63,264 bases of DNA, from positions 1-63,264 of the forward strand of contig NZ_RHOI01000014.1 in the NCBI RefSeq assembly GCF_003946165.1, in the 5' to 3' direction. Position numbers and translations under genes: made by a program. The notes below the pieces were generated by a model. It worked only from the letters and a program-made list of their open reading frames with translations. It was not told the DNA's origin and did no database searches. Positions 8,462 through 17,872 of this stretch are shown here, piece by piece. This DNA comes from Lacticaseibacillus baoqingensis (GTDB lineage: Bacteria > Bacillota > Bacilli > Lactobacillales > Lactobacillaceae). Every line of letters starts with the position of its first letter. Within the stretch, counting starts at the first letter, position 1.

Positions 8462-8467
8462 ACTGGA

Positions 8468-10507
8468 TTGAGTCAAAAGCGCAAGGCGGTGTCTTTGGCC
8501 GGGATGTTGATCACATTAGGGATCGTCTATGGCGATATCGGGACCAGCCCGTTATATGTGATGAACGCGGTGATCGGTGACGCTGGCAAAGTGGGGGCAT
8601 TGACACCAGATTATATTATCGGCTCAGTTTCGCTGATTTTTTGGACGTTGATGTTGCTGACGACGATCAAGTACGTCTTGATCGCGATGCAAGCGGATAA
8701 CAAGGGTGAAGGCGGGATCTTTGCGCTGTATGCCTTGGTACGCCATCGCGGGCGGTGGCTGGCCGTGCCGGCATTGATCGGCGGCGCCGCGCTGTTGGCC
8801 GATGGGACGCTGACGCCGGCGGTCACGGTGACGTCTGCGATCGAAGGACTGAAAGGGCAGCGCTTTGGCGAGTTTATCTTCAGCGACTCGCAAACCGTGG
8901 TGATGCTGATCACCGCGGTCATCATCTTAGGGATCTTTTTGATCCAGCGCTTTGGGACGTCCAGCATTGGAAAACTGTTTGGACCGGTAATGCTGTTGTG
9001 GTTCTTATTCTTAGGGATCGCCGGTGCGCTGCATTTGACCACGCATTTGGATATCTTAAAGGCCTTTTCGCCGGTGTATGCGGTGCAGATCTTGTTTAGC
9101 CCAGACAATAAAGTCGGGATCTTCTTGCTGGGGAGCATTTTCCTGGCGACGACTGGGGCTGAAGCATTGTATTCAGATATGGGCCATGTCGGCAAAGGCA
9201 ACATCTACCGGACTTGGCCGTTTGTTTATGCGATGTTGATGCTCAATTACTTCGGGCAAGGCGCTTGGCTGTTGAACCACTATCAAGACGCTGCGTATCG
9301 CAATTTGGCGACGATCAATCCGTTTTACACCATGCTGCCTGACGGGATCCGGCCCATCGCGATCGTGCTGGCGACTTTTGCGGCGGTGATCGCCTCGCAA
9401 GCGCTGATCACCGGGTCGTACACGCTGGTCAACGAAGCGGTCGGGTTGAAGTTCCTGCCGAAGATGACGATCCGCCACCCTAACAACACCCGCAGCCAGA
9501 TCTATATTGGGTTGATCAACTGGTTCTTGTGCGTCGTGACGTTAGGCGTCGTTTGGTACTTTAAGACCTCTGAACATATGGAAGCCGCATACGGGCTGGC
9601 CATTACGATGACCATGCTGATGACGACGTTATTGCTGTATGAATTTCTCAGTGCGCGCTGGTCGCGGGCGCGCGCGGCGCTGTTTGCCGGCTTTTTTGCG
9701 GTGATCGAAGTGATTTTCTTGGCAGCTAGTTTGACCAAGTTCATCAAAGGCGGCTATATCACCTTATTGATCATGGTGTTGATCTTGATGCTGATGATCG
9801 TGTGGTATTTCGGCAACAAGTTCCGCGAACGTTACCAAGATGAAAGCGAATATGTCACCTTGACGGACTACTTGGAGCAATTGCAAACTTTGTCCGCTGA
9901 TGAGTCGGTTCCGCTGTTGACCACGAACTTGGTTTATATGACCAAGGTCAAAGCCGGTTATCGCCTCAAGCGTACGACGATGTATTCGATCTTAGATAAG
10001 CAGCCTAAGCGGGCGAAAGTGTATTGGTTCGTGACGGTCAACGAAACCGATTCGCCTTGGGAAATGCGGTATACGGTTGACATGATGCATACCGATAATG
10101 TCGTGTCGGTCCAGCTGTATCTCGGCTTTCGCTGCTCGCAACACGTCAACGTGTACATTCGGCAGATCATCAACGATTTGTTAGATGAACATGTGCTGCA
10201 GCCGCAAGCGCCGACGTATTCGACGATGAAAACTCGCCGCGTCGGGGATTTTCGCTTCGTGATCATTGGCGAAAAACCAGCCGGGTTGTTGAACGCCGAT
10301 GCGATCCCAGCTTGGCAAAAACGGCTGATCGGCGGGCGCTTGTGGTTGCAAAATATCACCACTTCGCCGGCGCAATGGTATGGCTTAGAGTTTTCTGAAG
10401 TGATCGAAGAATCGGTGCCGCTGTTCATTCAAAGACCTAAGCAGCCGCGGTTTACCACGTTTAAAGTGATCAATCAAAAAGGGGTCAACGATCACGCTGA
10501 CCAGTGA
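8468..10507 (+). CDS. kup: Potassium uptake protein Kup
   Basis: A 679-residue KUP/HAK/KT-type potassium:proton symporter of the cytoplasmic membrane. The N-terminus has the diagnostic [15 protein letters not shown] and about twelve membrane segments follow to about residue 455; the C-terminal 220 residues are cytoplasmic. [13 protein letters not shown] (near residue 78) and the [14 protein letters not shown] motif (near residue 220) are family hallmarks. The start is TTG at 8468 behind GGAGGAAACTGGA. In related Lactococcus, Kup proteins are inhibited by c-di-AMP binding; whether this holds here is inference. It ends in a strong bidirectional terminator. Confidence 0.97.
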   Translation: MSQKRKAVSLAGMLITLGIVYGDIGTSPLYVMNAVIGDAGKVGALTPDYIIGSVSLIFWTLMLLTTIKYVLIAMQADNKGEGGIFALYALVRHRGRWLAVPALIGGAALLADGTLTPAVTVTSAIEGLKGQRFGEFIFSDSQTVVMLITAVIILGIFLIQRFGTSSIGKLFGPVMLLWFLFLGIAGALHLTTHLDILKAFSPVYAVQILFSPDNKVGIFLLGSIFLATTGAEALYSDMGHVGKGNIYRTWPFVYAMLMLNYFGQGAWLLNHYQDAAYRNLATINPFYTMLPDGIRPIAIVLATFAAVIASQALITGSYTLVNEAVGLKFLPKMTIRHPNNTRSQIYIGLINWFLCVVTLGVVWYFKTSEHMEAAYGLAITMTMLMTTLLLYEFLSARWSRARAALFAGFFAVIEVIFLAASLTKFIKGGYITLLIMVLILMLMIVWYFGNKFRERYQDESEYVTLTDYLEQLQTLSADESVPLLTTNLVYMTKVKAGYRLKRTTMYSILDKQPKRAKVYWFVTVNETDSPWEMRYTVDMMHTDNVVSVQLYLGFRCSQHVNVYIRQIINDLLDEHVLQPQAPTYSTMKTRRVGDFRFVIIGEKPAGLLNADAIPAWQKRLIGGRLWLQNITTSPAQWYGLEFSEVIEESVPLFIQRPKQPRFTTFKVINQKGVNDHADQ

Positions 10508-10521
10508 GTTTAGGCTTTGCC

Positions 10522-10561
10522 AAAAAAGTGCCGCTGTTGCTTGCAATAGCGGCACTTTTTT
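10522..10561. terminator. Terminator after kup
   Basis: AAAAAAGTGCCGCT pairs with AGCGGCACTTTTTT across a 12-base loop. It can act in both directions. Confidence 0.9.
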
Positions 10562-10644
10562 AGTGTGCAGCGGATTGTTGAGCAGATTCTTTGACCTTTG
10601 AATGGAGATGGGGATAATACGAGTTAGGTAAGGAGGGGATGAAA

Positions 10645-11355
10645 ATGCAGATGAGTTTAGTGGTGCCGGTTTATGATCTCGGCAGCTATTTTCAACCGAT
10701 GCTGGCCACTTTGGCCCAGCAGACGGCGGATTTTGAATTGTGGTTAGTCGATGATCATTCACAAGACGGCTCTGCAGCAGTCGCAGCTGAGTTTGTCTTG
10801 GGCCACCCAGATTGGCATGTGCTGCGCTTGCCGCATCACGCGGGGATCTCAGCGGCGCGCAACGCGGGGTTGGCCCGTGCTAATGGTGAGGCGATCGCTT
10901 TTGTGGATGGGGATGACTTATTAGCGCCAGATTTTGTGGCGACTTTGGCTGCCGGCTTTGCGCAATCAGAAGTGATCGGCACCAGTGTCGGTTATCGGTG
11001 GTGGCATTCAGGCCCGGTGACCAAAACCCCGTGGCAATATCTTGATCAGCCGACGATGTTTGATCAAGTCTCACATCACGGCACCGAAATCGGCGGGTAT
11101 GTTTGGAACAAAGCGTTTTTGCGGCAGGCGATCGGCGATTTGCGTTTCGATGAGACTTTGCGCTTGGCAGAAGATTATTGGTTCACCGCCAGTTTTGTTG
11201 CCCGCAACCCAGGCATTTATGCCCATGCCCCGCAAGTGCGTTACACGAAAGTCTCACGCCCGCACAGTACCATTCATTCTGCTGGGTTTGCGGCCCGCCG
11301 ACAAGAAGATGAGGTCTTTGAGCGAATCCGCAAACTTGAACGCCAATTGCACTAA
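10645..11355 (+). CDS. Family 2 glycosyltransferase
   Basis: A 236-residue GT-A fold glycosyltransferase. It begins SLVVPVYDLGSYFQPML, followed by the nucleotide-binding strand LWLVDDHSQDGS and the HAGISAARNAGLARANGEAIAFVDGDD segment, whose D-G-D-D is the metal/UDP-sugar binding DxD. A C-terminal EDYWF stretch resembles the ED motif of GT2 enzymes. It probably adds a sugar to a cell-wall or lipid acceptor. Two ATGs follow AAGGAGGGG; the second (10645) has better spacing. It stands alone, which gives no clue to the acceptor. Confidence 0.88.
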   Translation: MQMSLVVPVYDLGSYFQPMLATLAQQTADFELWLVDDHSQDGSAAVAAEFVLGHPDWHVLRLPHHAGISAARNAGLARANGEAIAFVDGDDLLAPDFVATLAAGFAQSEVIGTSVGYRWWHSGPVTKTPWQYLDQPTMFDQVSHHGTEIGGYVWNKAFLRQAIGDLRFDETLRLAEDYWFTASFVARNPGIYAHAPQVRYTKVSRPHSTIHSAGFAARRQEDEVFERIRKLERQLH

Positions 11356-11381
11356 AAAAGCAGGCAGCGCCTGCTTTTTTC
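11354..11381. terminator. Shared bidirectional terminator
   Basis: AAAAAAGCAGGC-agc-GCCTGCTTTTTT lies between the convergent glycosyltransferase and DUF554 genes and serves both. Confidence 0.9.
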
Positions 11382-11393
11382 ATGGACATGGGT

Positions 11394-12074
11394 TTAAAAG
11401 AGTTGCAAGACCCCAACAACGACGATCGGGACTGCCAGTGCCGGCAACAGGTTCAAGGTCTTGATCGGCTTTAAGCCAAGGATCGAAATGCCGGAAGCTA
11501 AGATCAAAACGCCGCCAACGATGCTTAATTCAGTGATCATGGCCGCAGAAATCGCCCCTTGCATCGCTTTAGCCAGCAAGTAGATACCGCCTTGCCAGCA
11601 AAATAAGACTGGCGCGGCGATGATCATGCCAATACCAAAGCTGGCGGCTAAAACCGTGCTGGTGACGGCATCCAGCATCCCGTTGGTCAATAGCATCGTG
11701 ATGTCGCCTTTTAGCGCTGCCGTGATCGGCCCGACGATCGACAAGGTGCCGATGCAATACAATAAGATCCCGGTGGCGAGTCCTTGGGCGAGGCCGTTTT
11801 GCCCTTGATGCTTGGCCAAAATGCGGTTGAAGCGGCCGTCAAGATCGAGCCAAGCGCCGATCAATGCGCCAATGGCGAGACTGGCGATGAATAAAACCGG
11901 ATATTTGGAATCCGGCATGTGCGTGAGGGTCGTGTTTAACCCAATGGCGATCACCGCTAAGCCCAACGCCTCCATCAGCATCGCATGGGTGCTGGGTTTT
12001 AAGCCTTTGCGAAAAATGCTTCCCAAACAGCTGCCTAAGATGATCATTGCCGTGTTAAAAATTGTTCCGAGCAT
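11394..12074 (-). CDS. DUF554 family membrane protein
   Basis: A 226-residue protein with about seven hydrophobic segments, recognisable as the DUF554 (YdfK-like) family. It has the N-terminal MLGTIFNTAMIILGSCLGSIF, the Gly-rich middle ATGILLYCIGTLSIVGPI and the conserved MLDAVTSTVLAASFGIG. The function of this family is not established. The ATG at 12074 is preferred to the one at 12086, since the GGAGG ribosome site lies between them. It is monocistronic and convergent with the glycosyltransferase gene. Confidence 0.85.
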   Translation of the reverse strand: MLGTIFNTAMIILGSCLGSIFRKGLKPSTHAMLMEALGLAVIAIGLNTTLTHMPDSKYPVLFIASLAIGALIGAWLDLDGRFNRILAKHQGQNGLAQGLATGILLYCIGTLSIVGPITAALKGDITMLLTNGMLDAVTSTVLAASFGIGMIIAAPVLFCWQGGIYLLAKAMQGAISAAMITELSIVGGVLILASGISILGLKPIKTLNLLPALAVPIVVVGVLQLF

Positions 12075-12241
12075 AATAGCCTCCATGAAGGATCGATGTG
12101 ACTAGAATACCCTTGGTACTAGGGGCGCTGTCAAGCACCAAGTAAAACCGAGATTTCAGAAAACCCCTGGTGTTCAAGGCCCATATCGCTTACAATGGCA
12201 CAAAACGCACTTGGTGTGCCGACACCAGAAAGGAGGCCATT

Positions 12242-13105
12242 ATGGCTGCACAACCTAGTGTGATCATTAGCCAAGATCTCTCCGGCATCGGGCAAGTCTC
12301 TTTAGGCGTGGCGCTGCCATTGATCGCGGCAATGGATTTTAACCCGTTCACGCTGCCTACAGCGTTGTTGTCAACGCATACCGGCGGGTTGGGAGACAAT
12401 ACCTATTTAGACTTATCTGCGCAAATGCCGGCGATCTTGACGCATTGGCAAAGCCTCGCGCTGCAGCCGGCGGGCTTATTGCTGGGGTATTTGGGGCAAA
12501 AGGCGTTGGCAGTTTGGCAAACGTGGCTGCCGCAGTATCAAACCGTCTTAGTGCGGGTGATCGATCCGGTCATGGCCGACCATGGCCGGTTGTACCAAGG
12601 GTTTGATGAGCAGTATGTGGCGGCGATGCGCACCTTGGTCCAACACGCGACCGTGATCACGCCTAATCCCACCGAAGCGGCCTTATTGCTAGGCGAAACC
12701 GCGCCGCGCAAGCCGTTGACAGCCGCTGCTGCGCAAGGCTTAGCCAGTCGCGTTGCCAAGCGCTTTGCCGTGGCGGTGGTGTTGACCGGGGTGGCGTTAA
12801 CGACTGGCGAATTAGGGGTCGTTGGCGCCCAGCCGCAGGCGCCGCCGTGGTGTTTGACCACGGCGAAGCTGGCCGGGCATTATTTTGGCACTGGGGATAT
12901 TTTTGCCAGTGTCTTGTGCGGCGCCATGCTGCGCGGTATGGCGTTGCCAGCAGCTAGCCGCTTGGCGATGACGTTTGTTTCTAAAGCGATCACCACGACA
13001 CTGGCAAGCGGAAGCGATGGGCGCTTAGGCGTCGATTATGCGGCCGGGTTGCCGTGGCTGTTAGCACAATTACCACAAAGGGGGAGAAAAAATGCAACGG
13101 ACTAG
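12242..13105 (+). CDS. Pyridoxal/pyridoxamine kinase
   Basis: A 287-residue ribokinase-fold kinase of the PdxY/PdxK type that would phosphorylate B6 vitamers to give pyridoxal phosphate. Seen features are the N-terminal SQDLSGIGQVSLGVALPLIAAM, the central VIDPVMADHGRLYQGFDEQYV (metal and substrate loop), VITPNPTEAALLLG, and the ATP-site Gly-rich GHYFGTGDIFASVLCGAML with its catalytic Asp. The usual start for the family is ATG at 12242 behind AAGGAGG. It overlaps an ECF S component by 14 bases, which supports a vitamin B6 salvage unit. ThiD-type hydroxymethylpyrimidine kinase is a less likely alternative. Confidence 0.85.
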   Translation: MAAQPSVIISQDLSGIGQVSLGVALPLIAAMDFNPFTLPTALLSTHTGGLGDNTYLDLSAQMPAILTHWQSLALQPAGLLLGYLGQKALAVWQTWLPQYQTVLVRVIDPVMADHGRLYQGFDEQYVAAMRTLVQHATVITPNPTEAALLLGETAPRKPLTAAAAQGLASRVAKRFAVAVVLTGVALTTGELGVVGAQPQAPPWCLTTAKLAGHYFGTGDIFASVLCGAMLRGMALPAASRLAMTFVSKAITTTLASGSDGRLGVDYAAGLPWLLAQLPQRGRKNATD

Positions 13106-13643
13106 TAATTTACGCAAACTCGTCTTCACCGGCTTGTTTGCTGCTATCATTTTTATCGGGATCTCGATGTTGCGGATCCCATTGCCGGCATTAGTCGGGA
13201 AACCATTTATTCATTTTGGCAACACCTTGATGGTTTTGGCGATTTTATTTCTAGGCGGCGGTTATGGGTTTGTCGCCAGTGCGATCGGCTTAGGCGGGTT
13301 TGATCTGCTCAATGGCTACGCCGCCACCAGCTGGTTGACGGTGTTGGAATGTGCAGTGATGGCGATCGTCGTTTCCAGCTTGTTCAAAGCGTTCAAAGGC
13401 GCTAAGCGGCCTTTGAGCGTCGGCCAGATCATTACCATCAGTGTCACCGCCGGGGTCACGAAGGTGATCACGTCATATTTGGTATCGATCGTGGAAGCGC
13501 TGATGGTGGGCACGAGTTTTAAAGTGGCGATCGTGGCCAGCTTTTTGAGCTTGACCAGTGCGGCGATCAACGCCGTTTCCACAGCGATCGTCGTGCCGAT
13601 CTTGTATCTGGCGCTGCGCGGGGCATTCAAAAATCGCGTGTGA
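13092..13643 (+). CDS. ECF transporter S component, probable vitamin B6 uptake
   Basis: A 183-residue, six-segment substrate-binding membrane component of an energy-coupling-factor transporter. The N-terminus carries the typical LVFTGLFAAIIFIGISML helix with small residues for docking onto EcfT, followed by GKPFIHFGNTLMVLAILFLGGGYGF. The shared EcfA/A'/T module is not in the window, as is usual for group II ECF systems. Overlap with the pyridoxal kinase gene suggests it takes up pyridoxine or pyridoxamine (PdxU2-like). That assignment is by context, not by binding residues. Confidence 0.85.
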   Translation: MQRTSNLRKLVFTGLFAAIIFIGISMLRIPLPALVGKPFIHFGNTLMVLAILFLGGGYGFVASAIGLGGFDLLNGYAATSWLTVLECAVMAIVVSSLFKAFKGAKRPLSVGQIITISVTAGVTKVITSYLVSIVEALMVGTSFKVAIVASFLSLTSAAINAVSTAIVVPILYLALRGAFKNRV

Positions 13644-13660
13644 TCACCATGGACCAATCA

Positions 13661-13688
13661 AGCAACGGCGAATGCCGCTGTTTTTTTT
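13661..13688 (+). terminator. Terminator after ECF-S gene
   Basis: A short CGGC-gaat-GCCG stem with flanking pairs precedes eight T. Confidence 0.7.
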
Positions 13689-13790
13689 GACCCAGTTTTC
13701 ACCGCGCCGCCGTGACAAATCGCAATTATGGCTTGCTTTTAGGGGTCAATGCGGTAGGTTAAAAGCAAGCAGTATTGAGGAGGAGATGGC

Positions 13791-15245
13791 ATGAATTGGA
13801 CGGTGATCAAGGCGATCGTTTCGATCGTCATCGCGTTGAATGTCATTGCGTCGATTTTTACGGTATTTCGCGAACGCCGTGATATCGCCGCGACTTGGGC
13901 ATGGTTATTGGTGTTGAACTTCTTGCCGCTGGTCGGGTTTTTGCTGTATGCGTTTTTTGGCCGCAAGCTGAGCCACCGGCAGCTGGATAAGATCAGGGCC
14001 CAACCGAATGCGGAATTGACTGAAGCCTTGCAACAGCAGCGCGCGTCGATCCCGCCTTATTCGCCAGCAGATTCGCATACAGACGCATCGGTGAAAAATA
14101 TGATCGAATTGTTTCAAAACATCGATAACGCCTTTGTGACGACCAACAACCAAAGCGCCATCTTTACCGATGGGCCGCAATTGTTTGCGGATATGCAAGC
14201 GGAGATCCGCCAAGCGCAACATCATGTCTACATCGAGTTTTATACGTTTTATGCCGATCAGCTCGGAACAGAATTGTTGGCCACGCTGATTGAAAAAGCC
14301 CGAGAAGGGGTCGATGTCCGGATCTTGTATGATTCATGGGGGTCCATGGGTGCGCGGGCGGCGTTTTTCCAGCCGTTGCGTGATGCCGGCGGGTTTGCCG
14401 AACCGTTTTTAGGGATCCATTCGAATCTTTTGGACTTTCGCTTGAACTTCCGCAATCACCGCAAGATCGTGGTGATCGATGGGTGGACCGGCTATATTGG
14501 CGGGTTCAATGTTGGCGATCAATATGTTGGGCGGGATCAGAAGTTTGGCTATTGGCGCGATACCCACTTGAAACTTGAAGGCGATGGGGTCTTGGCGCTG
14601 CAGCAGCACTTCATCCAAGATTGGGATGCAACTGTCGATGCGCATCGCTTGGATGTTAACCAGACCCATTTTCCCAAACATAATCACGGGTTAGGCCAAA
14701 CCATGGTCCAAATCGTGACCAGCGGCCCGACCAGCGACTTAGAGCAAATCAAGTTAGGGTATTTGCGCATGATCAATTCCGCCCGGGAGCATTTGTATAT
14801 TCAAAGTCCATATTTGATCCCGGATGATTCGGTGATGAATGCCCTGCGCAGTGCGATCCACTCTGGCGTCGATGTGCGCATCATGGTGCCGCATATGCCA
14901 GACCATGCGTTCGTGTATCGCGCAACGCAATATTATGCGCGTTTGCTGGCCGAAGATGGCGCGAAGATCTATTTTTATCAAAATGGATTCATCCATGCCA
15001 AAGTGATCACCATCGATGATACGATCAGCTCGGTGGGTTCGGCGAATATGGATTTTCGCAGCTTCAAGTTGAACTTTGAAGCCAATGCGTTCGTTTATGA
15101 CCGCCCGGTGGCGCGGCAATTGCGGGAGATCTTCTTGGCAGATATCGCCAAAAGTACCTTGGTCACCGCCGCTGATTTTCAGGCGATGTCGTTATGGCTG
15201 CGCTTCAAGCAAGCCTTTTCGCGCTTGTTATCACCGATCTTGTAG
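13791..15245 (+). CDS. cls: Cardiolipin synthase
   Basis: A 484-residue membrane-bound phospholipase-D family enzyme that condenses two phosphatidylglycerols into cardiolipin and glycerol. Two N-terminal membrane helices (about residues 3-20 and 33-53) precede the catalytic domain. Both HxKxxxxD (HKD) motifs are intact: HRKIVVIDGWTGYIGGFN near residue 220 and HAKVITIDDTISSVGSANMD near residue 400. The start ATG follows GAGGAGGAG. The AI-2E-family permease gene starts a few bases after the stop codon and is likely in the same transcript. Confidence 0.96.
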   Translation: MNWTVIKAIVSIVIALNVIASIFTVFRERRDIAATWAWLLVLNFLPLVGFLLYAFFGRKLSHRQLDKIRAQPNAELTEALQQQRASIPPYSPADSHTDASVKNMIELFQNIDNAFVTTNNQSAIFTDGPQLFADMQAEIRQAQHHVYIEFYTFYADQLGTELLATLIEKAREGVDVRILYDSWGSMGARAAFFQPLRDAGGFAEPFLGIHSNLLDFRLNFRNHRKIVVIDGWTGYIGGFNVGDQYVGRDQKFGYWRDTHLKLEGDGVLALQQHFIQDWDATVDAHRLDVNQTHFPKHNHGLGQTMVQIVTSGPTSDLEQIKLGYLRMINSAREHLYIQSPYLIPDDSVMNALRSAIHSGVDVRIMVPHMPDHAFVYRATQYYARLLAEDGAKIYFYQNGFIHAKVITIDDTISSVGSANMDFRSFKLNFEANAFVYDRPVARQLREIFLADIAKSTLVTAADFQAMSLWLRFKQAFSRLLSPIL

Positions 15246-15280
15246 GGGTACACTATTAAGCATAAGAAGGAGTGCTGCTC

Positions 15281-16396
15281 GTGAAAATCACGCGTTCTCA
15301 AGCGATCCGGTACGCCGTGATCGGGGCTTTGTTTTTGATTTGTTTGGTGTATCCTGCTCAGTTATTTGCTGGCTTTCAAGCGTTATATCAAGTGGTACTG
15401 CCATTAGTGCTTGGTGCGGCATTGGCGTTTTGTATCAACTTGTTGTGCGTGCGGCTGGAAAAATGGTTTTGGCCGCATGCCCAAGCCAAGTGGCCTCAGC
15501 GGCTCAGGCGCCCGGCGGCGATCTTGATGGCATTGGTGTTGATCGTGGCGATCATTGCCTTGGTGTTGCGGCTGGTGTTGCCGCAATTTATTACCGCCAT
15601 CGACGGGTTTTTCAGCAGCGTGCCTAAGACGTTGAATCAGTTGAATCATTGGCTGACTAAATCTGATCAGGCCAATGCCTTGACCAAACAGCTGGCTAGT
15701 GCCAAGATCGACTGGGCCAGCATTCAAGCCAAGGTGATGAAATATGTTTCATCTGGGATCTCCGGTTTGTTTTCGAGTTCGATCTCGTTGTTTGGCAACT
15801 TGGCTTCTGGTGTCTTCAACTTTATTTTGGCCTTTACGTTTGCGATTTATCTGGTCAGTGGCAAAGAACGCATCCGCAGCCGCCTCAACCGCGTTTGCGA
15901 CGCTTTTTTACCGCGGCAGGCGATGACTAAGATCCGCTATGTCCTGCAAGTGGCCAATGAAATGTTTTCGAGCTTCATTGTGGGCCAAGTCACTGAAGCG
16001 TTCATTTTAGGCACGTTATGTGCGTTGGGGATGCTGTTGTTCCGCTTTCCTAATGCCGTATCGATCGGCGCATTAGTGGGGATGGCGGCTTTGATCCCGA
16101 TGGTCGGCGCCTTTATTGGCGGCACGGTCGGGTTTGTCTTGATCGCCGTTTCCAGCCCGATGCAGGCAGTGTTGTTTGTGGTTTTTCTGATCTGTTTGCA
16201 ACAGCTCGAAGGCAATTTGATCTATCCGCGCGTGGTCGGCGGCTCGATCGGCTTGCCAGGGATCATCGTCTTGGCTGCGATCACCATCGGCTCTGGTTTA
16301 GGCGGGATCATTGGCATGCTGCTGGGAGTGCCGATCGCTGCCACGGCTTATCGCTTGATCCGCAATGCGACTTGGAAAAAAGAAGGCCGCCTGTAG
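15281..16396 (+). CDS. AI-2E family transporter (YtvI/YdbI-like)
   Basis: A 371-residue membrane protein of the AI-2E transporter superfamily, with about eight hydrophobic segments. It has a long central soluble loop (about residues 105-155), then FILAFTFAIYLVSGKERI and the C-terminal glycine-rich LPGIIVLAAITIGSGLGGIIGMLLGVPIAA. Some members export signalling molecules and others exchange Na+ or H+; the substrate here is unknown. The GTG at 15281 is chosen because AAGGAG lies eight bases before it. It follows cls closely. Confidence 0.85.
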   Translation: MKITRSQAIRYAVIGALFLICLVYPAQLFAGFQALYQVVLPLVLGAALAFCINLLCVRLEKWFWPHAQAKWPQRLRRPAAILMALVLIVAIIALVLRLVLPQFITAIDGFFSSVPKTLNQLNHWLTKSDQANALTKQLASAKIDWASIQAKVMKYVSSGISGLFSSSISLFGNLASGVFNFILAFTFAIYLVSGKERIRSRLNRVCDAFLPRQAMTKIRYVLQVANEMFSSFIVGQVTEAFILGTLCALGMLLFRFPNAVSIGALVGMAALIPMVGAFIGGTVGFVLIAVSSPMQAVLFVVFLICLQQLEGNLIYPRVVGGSIGLPGIIVLAAITIGSGLGGIIGMLLGVPIAATAYRLIRNATWKKEGRL

Positions 16397-16436
16397 TACC
16401 GCTGGCATTGACGCCGGCGGAGCGTTGAATTTGGCA

Positions 16437-16465
16437 TTGACTTTTTGTCAGTGGCTGGCTATATT
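16437..16465 (+). promoter_or_regulatory. Promoter of T-box leader
   Basis: TTGACT (16437-16442) and TATATT (16460-16465) are spaced by exactly 17 bp, directly ahead of the T-box leader. Confidence 0.8.
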
Positions 16466-16471
16466 AACCGT

Positions 16472-16730
16472 AACCGAAGATCAGACGATGATGGAAAGAG
16501 TAGACGTTTTTGCGGGGTCCAGCGACTGCCGATAGTGGAAGGGCAGCAACTGCATGGCGTTGAAGATGAATCCGGAGTCTCGCCAGTAGTGCAAGCTGCA
16601 AGCGCGCGTGGGCGCGATAACCCCCTTAGGCATGAATGTGCCGAATAAGGCCGCCAACTGCGGCGAATCTGGGTGGTACCACGGTGAAAATCGTCCCTTG
16701 CGTCAAGCGACGCGAGGGGCGGTTTTTTTC
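16472..16730 (+). promoter_or_regulatory. T-box leader upstream of a DsbA-like gene
   Basis: The T-box core GGGTGGTACCACGG starts at 16671. It is followed by a 13-bp terminator stem (16692-16721) with seven T. Upstream, stem I shows a K-turn-like GATGATGG, an AGTA motif and GAATCC, with AGAC/GTCT closing the base. TCC (16571-16573, Ser) is the favoured specifier; GAT (16565-16567, Asp) is the alternative. The controlled gene is not a synthetase or amino-acid biosynthesis gene. Confidence 0.88.
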
Positions 16731-16787
16731 GTCCCGCGGCTTTTGGTCATTGATCGTCACTTAGTCAGCAGAAAAGGAAGTTACGCT

Positions 16788-17270
16788 ATGAGTCAATTTC
16801 AAGCAAGTAATACGTTAACATTTGGCAATGCCAATGCCCCACATCAAGTTTGGGCAGTGTTAAACTTAGGCTGTTCTGATACCCGCGACTGGTTCAATGC
16901 GCATTTTGACGCTTTGGAAAAAGCCGTTGCGGCAGGCCGAGTACAATTGCACATCCAATTTTGGAGCAAGCAAAAGGTGCCGTTAGTCAGCGGCAACGTT
17001 GCTAATGCGTATATTGATTATCATGATCCTCAAGCGGCTTTGGCATACACTAAGGCGGTTTTTGCCGATCAAGACGCGCTGAAAGCAGCGCCTGATGTGC
17101 GGGCGTATCTGGAACAGACTTATGGGGTAACGCGCAATCCGCAAGCTGAATTAGTCGATGCGCAAGTCGCCGAGGCGATCGCTGCAGCCGGCATCACCAG
17201 TGTGCCGACGATTGTTTATGATGGCCAATTATACTTTGATGAGACACTGGCAAAGCTGCCGGAATTTTGA
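16788..17270 (+). CDS. DsbA-like thioredoxin-fold protein with incomplete CxxC
   Basis: A 160-residue cytoplasmic protein with a DsbA/thioredoxin-like layout. The first strand and motif region read AVLNLGCSDTRDWF, followed by a helical insertion. C-terminal ITSVPTIVYDGQLYFDE carries the cis-Pro (VPT) that borders the active site in thioredoxin folds. The usual CxxC is CSDT, so only the first Cys remains. That argues against a standard dithiol oxidase and for a monothiol or binding role. There is no signal peptide. The start ATG follows AAAAGGAAG. Expression is under a T-box, which is unexpected for this family. Confidence 0.75.
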   Translation: MSQFQASNTLTFGNANAPHQVWAVLNLGCSDTRDWFNAHFDALEKAVAAGRVQLHIQFWSKQKVPLVSGNVANAYIDYHDPQAALAYTKAVFADQDALKAAPDVRAYLEQTYGVTRNPQAELVDAQVAEAIAAAGITSVPTIVYDGQLYFDETLAKLPEF

Positions 17271-17355
17271 TCGCGGCGCAATGACACGCGGGATTTATTG
17301 ACTAGGCCATTTTCGCGATAGAGGGTATAATGGGCATGATGAGGAGGCGGAGATT

Positions 17356-17664
17356 ATGGATGAAACATTCAAAGAAAAGGCGCTGGTACAATTAGAACAG
17401 GTGATCGATCCGGAGCTGGGTGTCGATATCGTTGATCTCGGCTTAATCTATGACGTGGCGTTAGATGATGCAGGAGTTTGCGTCGTCACGATGACATTGA
17501 CGATCATGGGCTGCCCATTATCAGATATGTTGAGCGAAGATATCGACAACACCTTAAGCGCCTTGCCAGAGGTCAAAGAAGTCAAGATCAACCTCGTGTG
17601 GGAACCCGCTTGGTCTGTCGATAATCTGTCTCGACAAGCAAAGATCATGTTAGGGATCCACTGA
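17356..17664 (+). CDS. MIP18/DUF59 metal-sulfur cluster assembly factor
   Basis: A 102-residue protein of the MIP18 (DUF59, PaaD/SufT-like) family, which helps mature iron-sulfur proteins. It begins with the characteristic VIDPELGVDIVDLGLIYDV and contains the conserved TLTIMGCPLSD loop with its Cys near residue 55, then VKEVKINLVWEPAW. A likely -10 TATAAT lies at 17326, and the ATG follows GAGGAGGCGGAG. It may assist Fe-S proteins such as the two aconitases in this window, which is inference only. Confidence 0.9.
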   Translation: MDETFKEKALVQLEQVIDPELGVDIVDLGLIYDVALDDAGVCVVTMTLTIMGCPLSDMLSEDIDNTLSALPEVKEVKINLVWEPAWSVDNLSRQAKIMLGIH

Positions 17665-17707
17665 TCGCTTCACGGCTAAACGCAATCAACGACTAGCCAT
17701 ATAGACG

Positions 17708-17757
17708 CCTTGGGACCCGATCCGGTTTAGGATCGCGGTGCCAAGGCGTTTTTGTCT
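17708..17757 (+). terminator. Terminator after DUF59 gene
   Basis: ACGCCTTGG pairs with CCAAGGCGT, with an inner CGATCC/GGATCG stem, followed by five T. Confidence 0.85.
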
Positions 17758-17813
17758 TGGGCCCAGGTGTTGGCAGCAAGCAGCTGCTTGCGGCAAAAGC
17801 GTGAAGCAGGCAA

Positions 17814-17864
17814 AAATACCCATGGCCGGTGATCCAAACTGCGAATCACCGGCCATGGGTATTT
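17814..17864 (-). terminator. Terminator of EAL gene 3
   Basis: A near-perfect inverted repeat of about 20 bp (AAAATACCCATGGCCGGTGA and complement) lies just past the EAL-3 stop. Read on the minus strand it ends in TATTTTT. Confidence 0.8.
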
Positions 17865-17872
17865 TGAGGCGG

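Noticed and set aside
8404-8467. c-di-AMP (ydaO) riboswitch before kup
   Set aside because: The leader is about 50 bases, far shorter than the ydaO aptamer.
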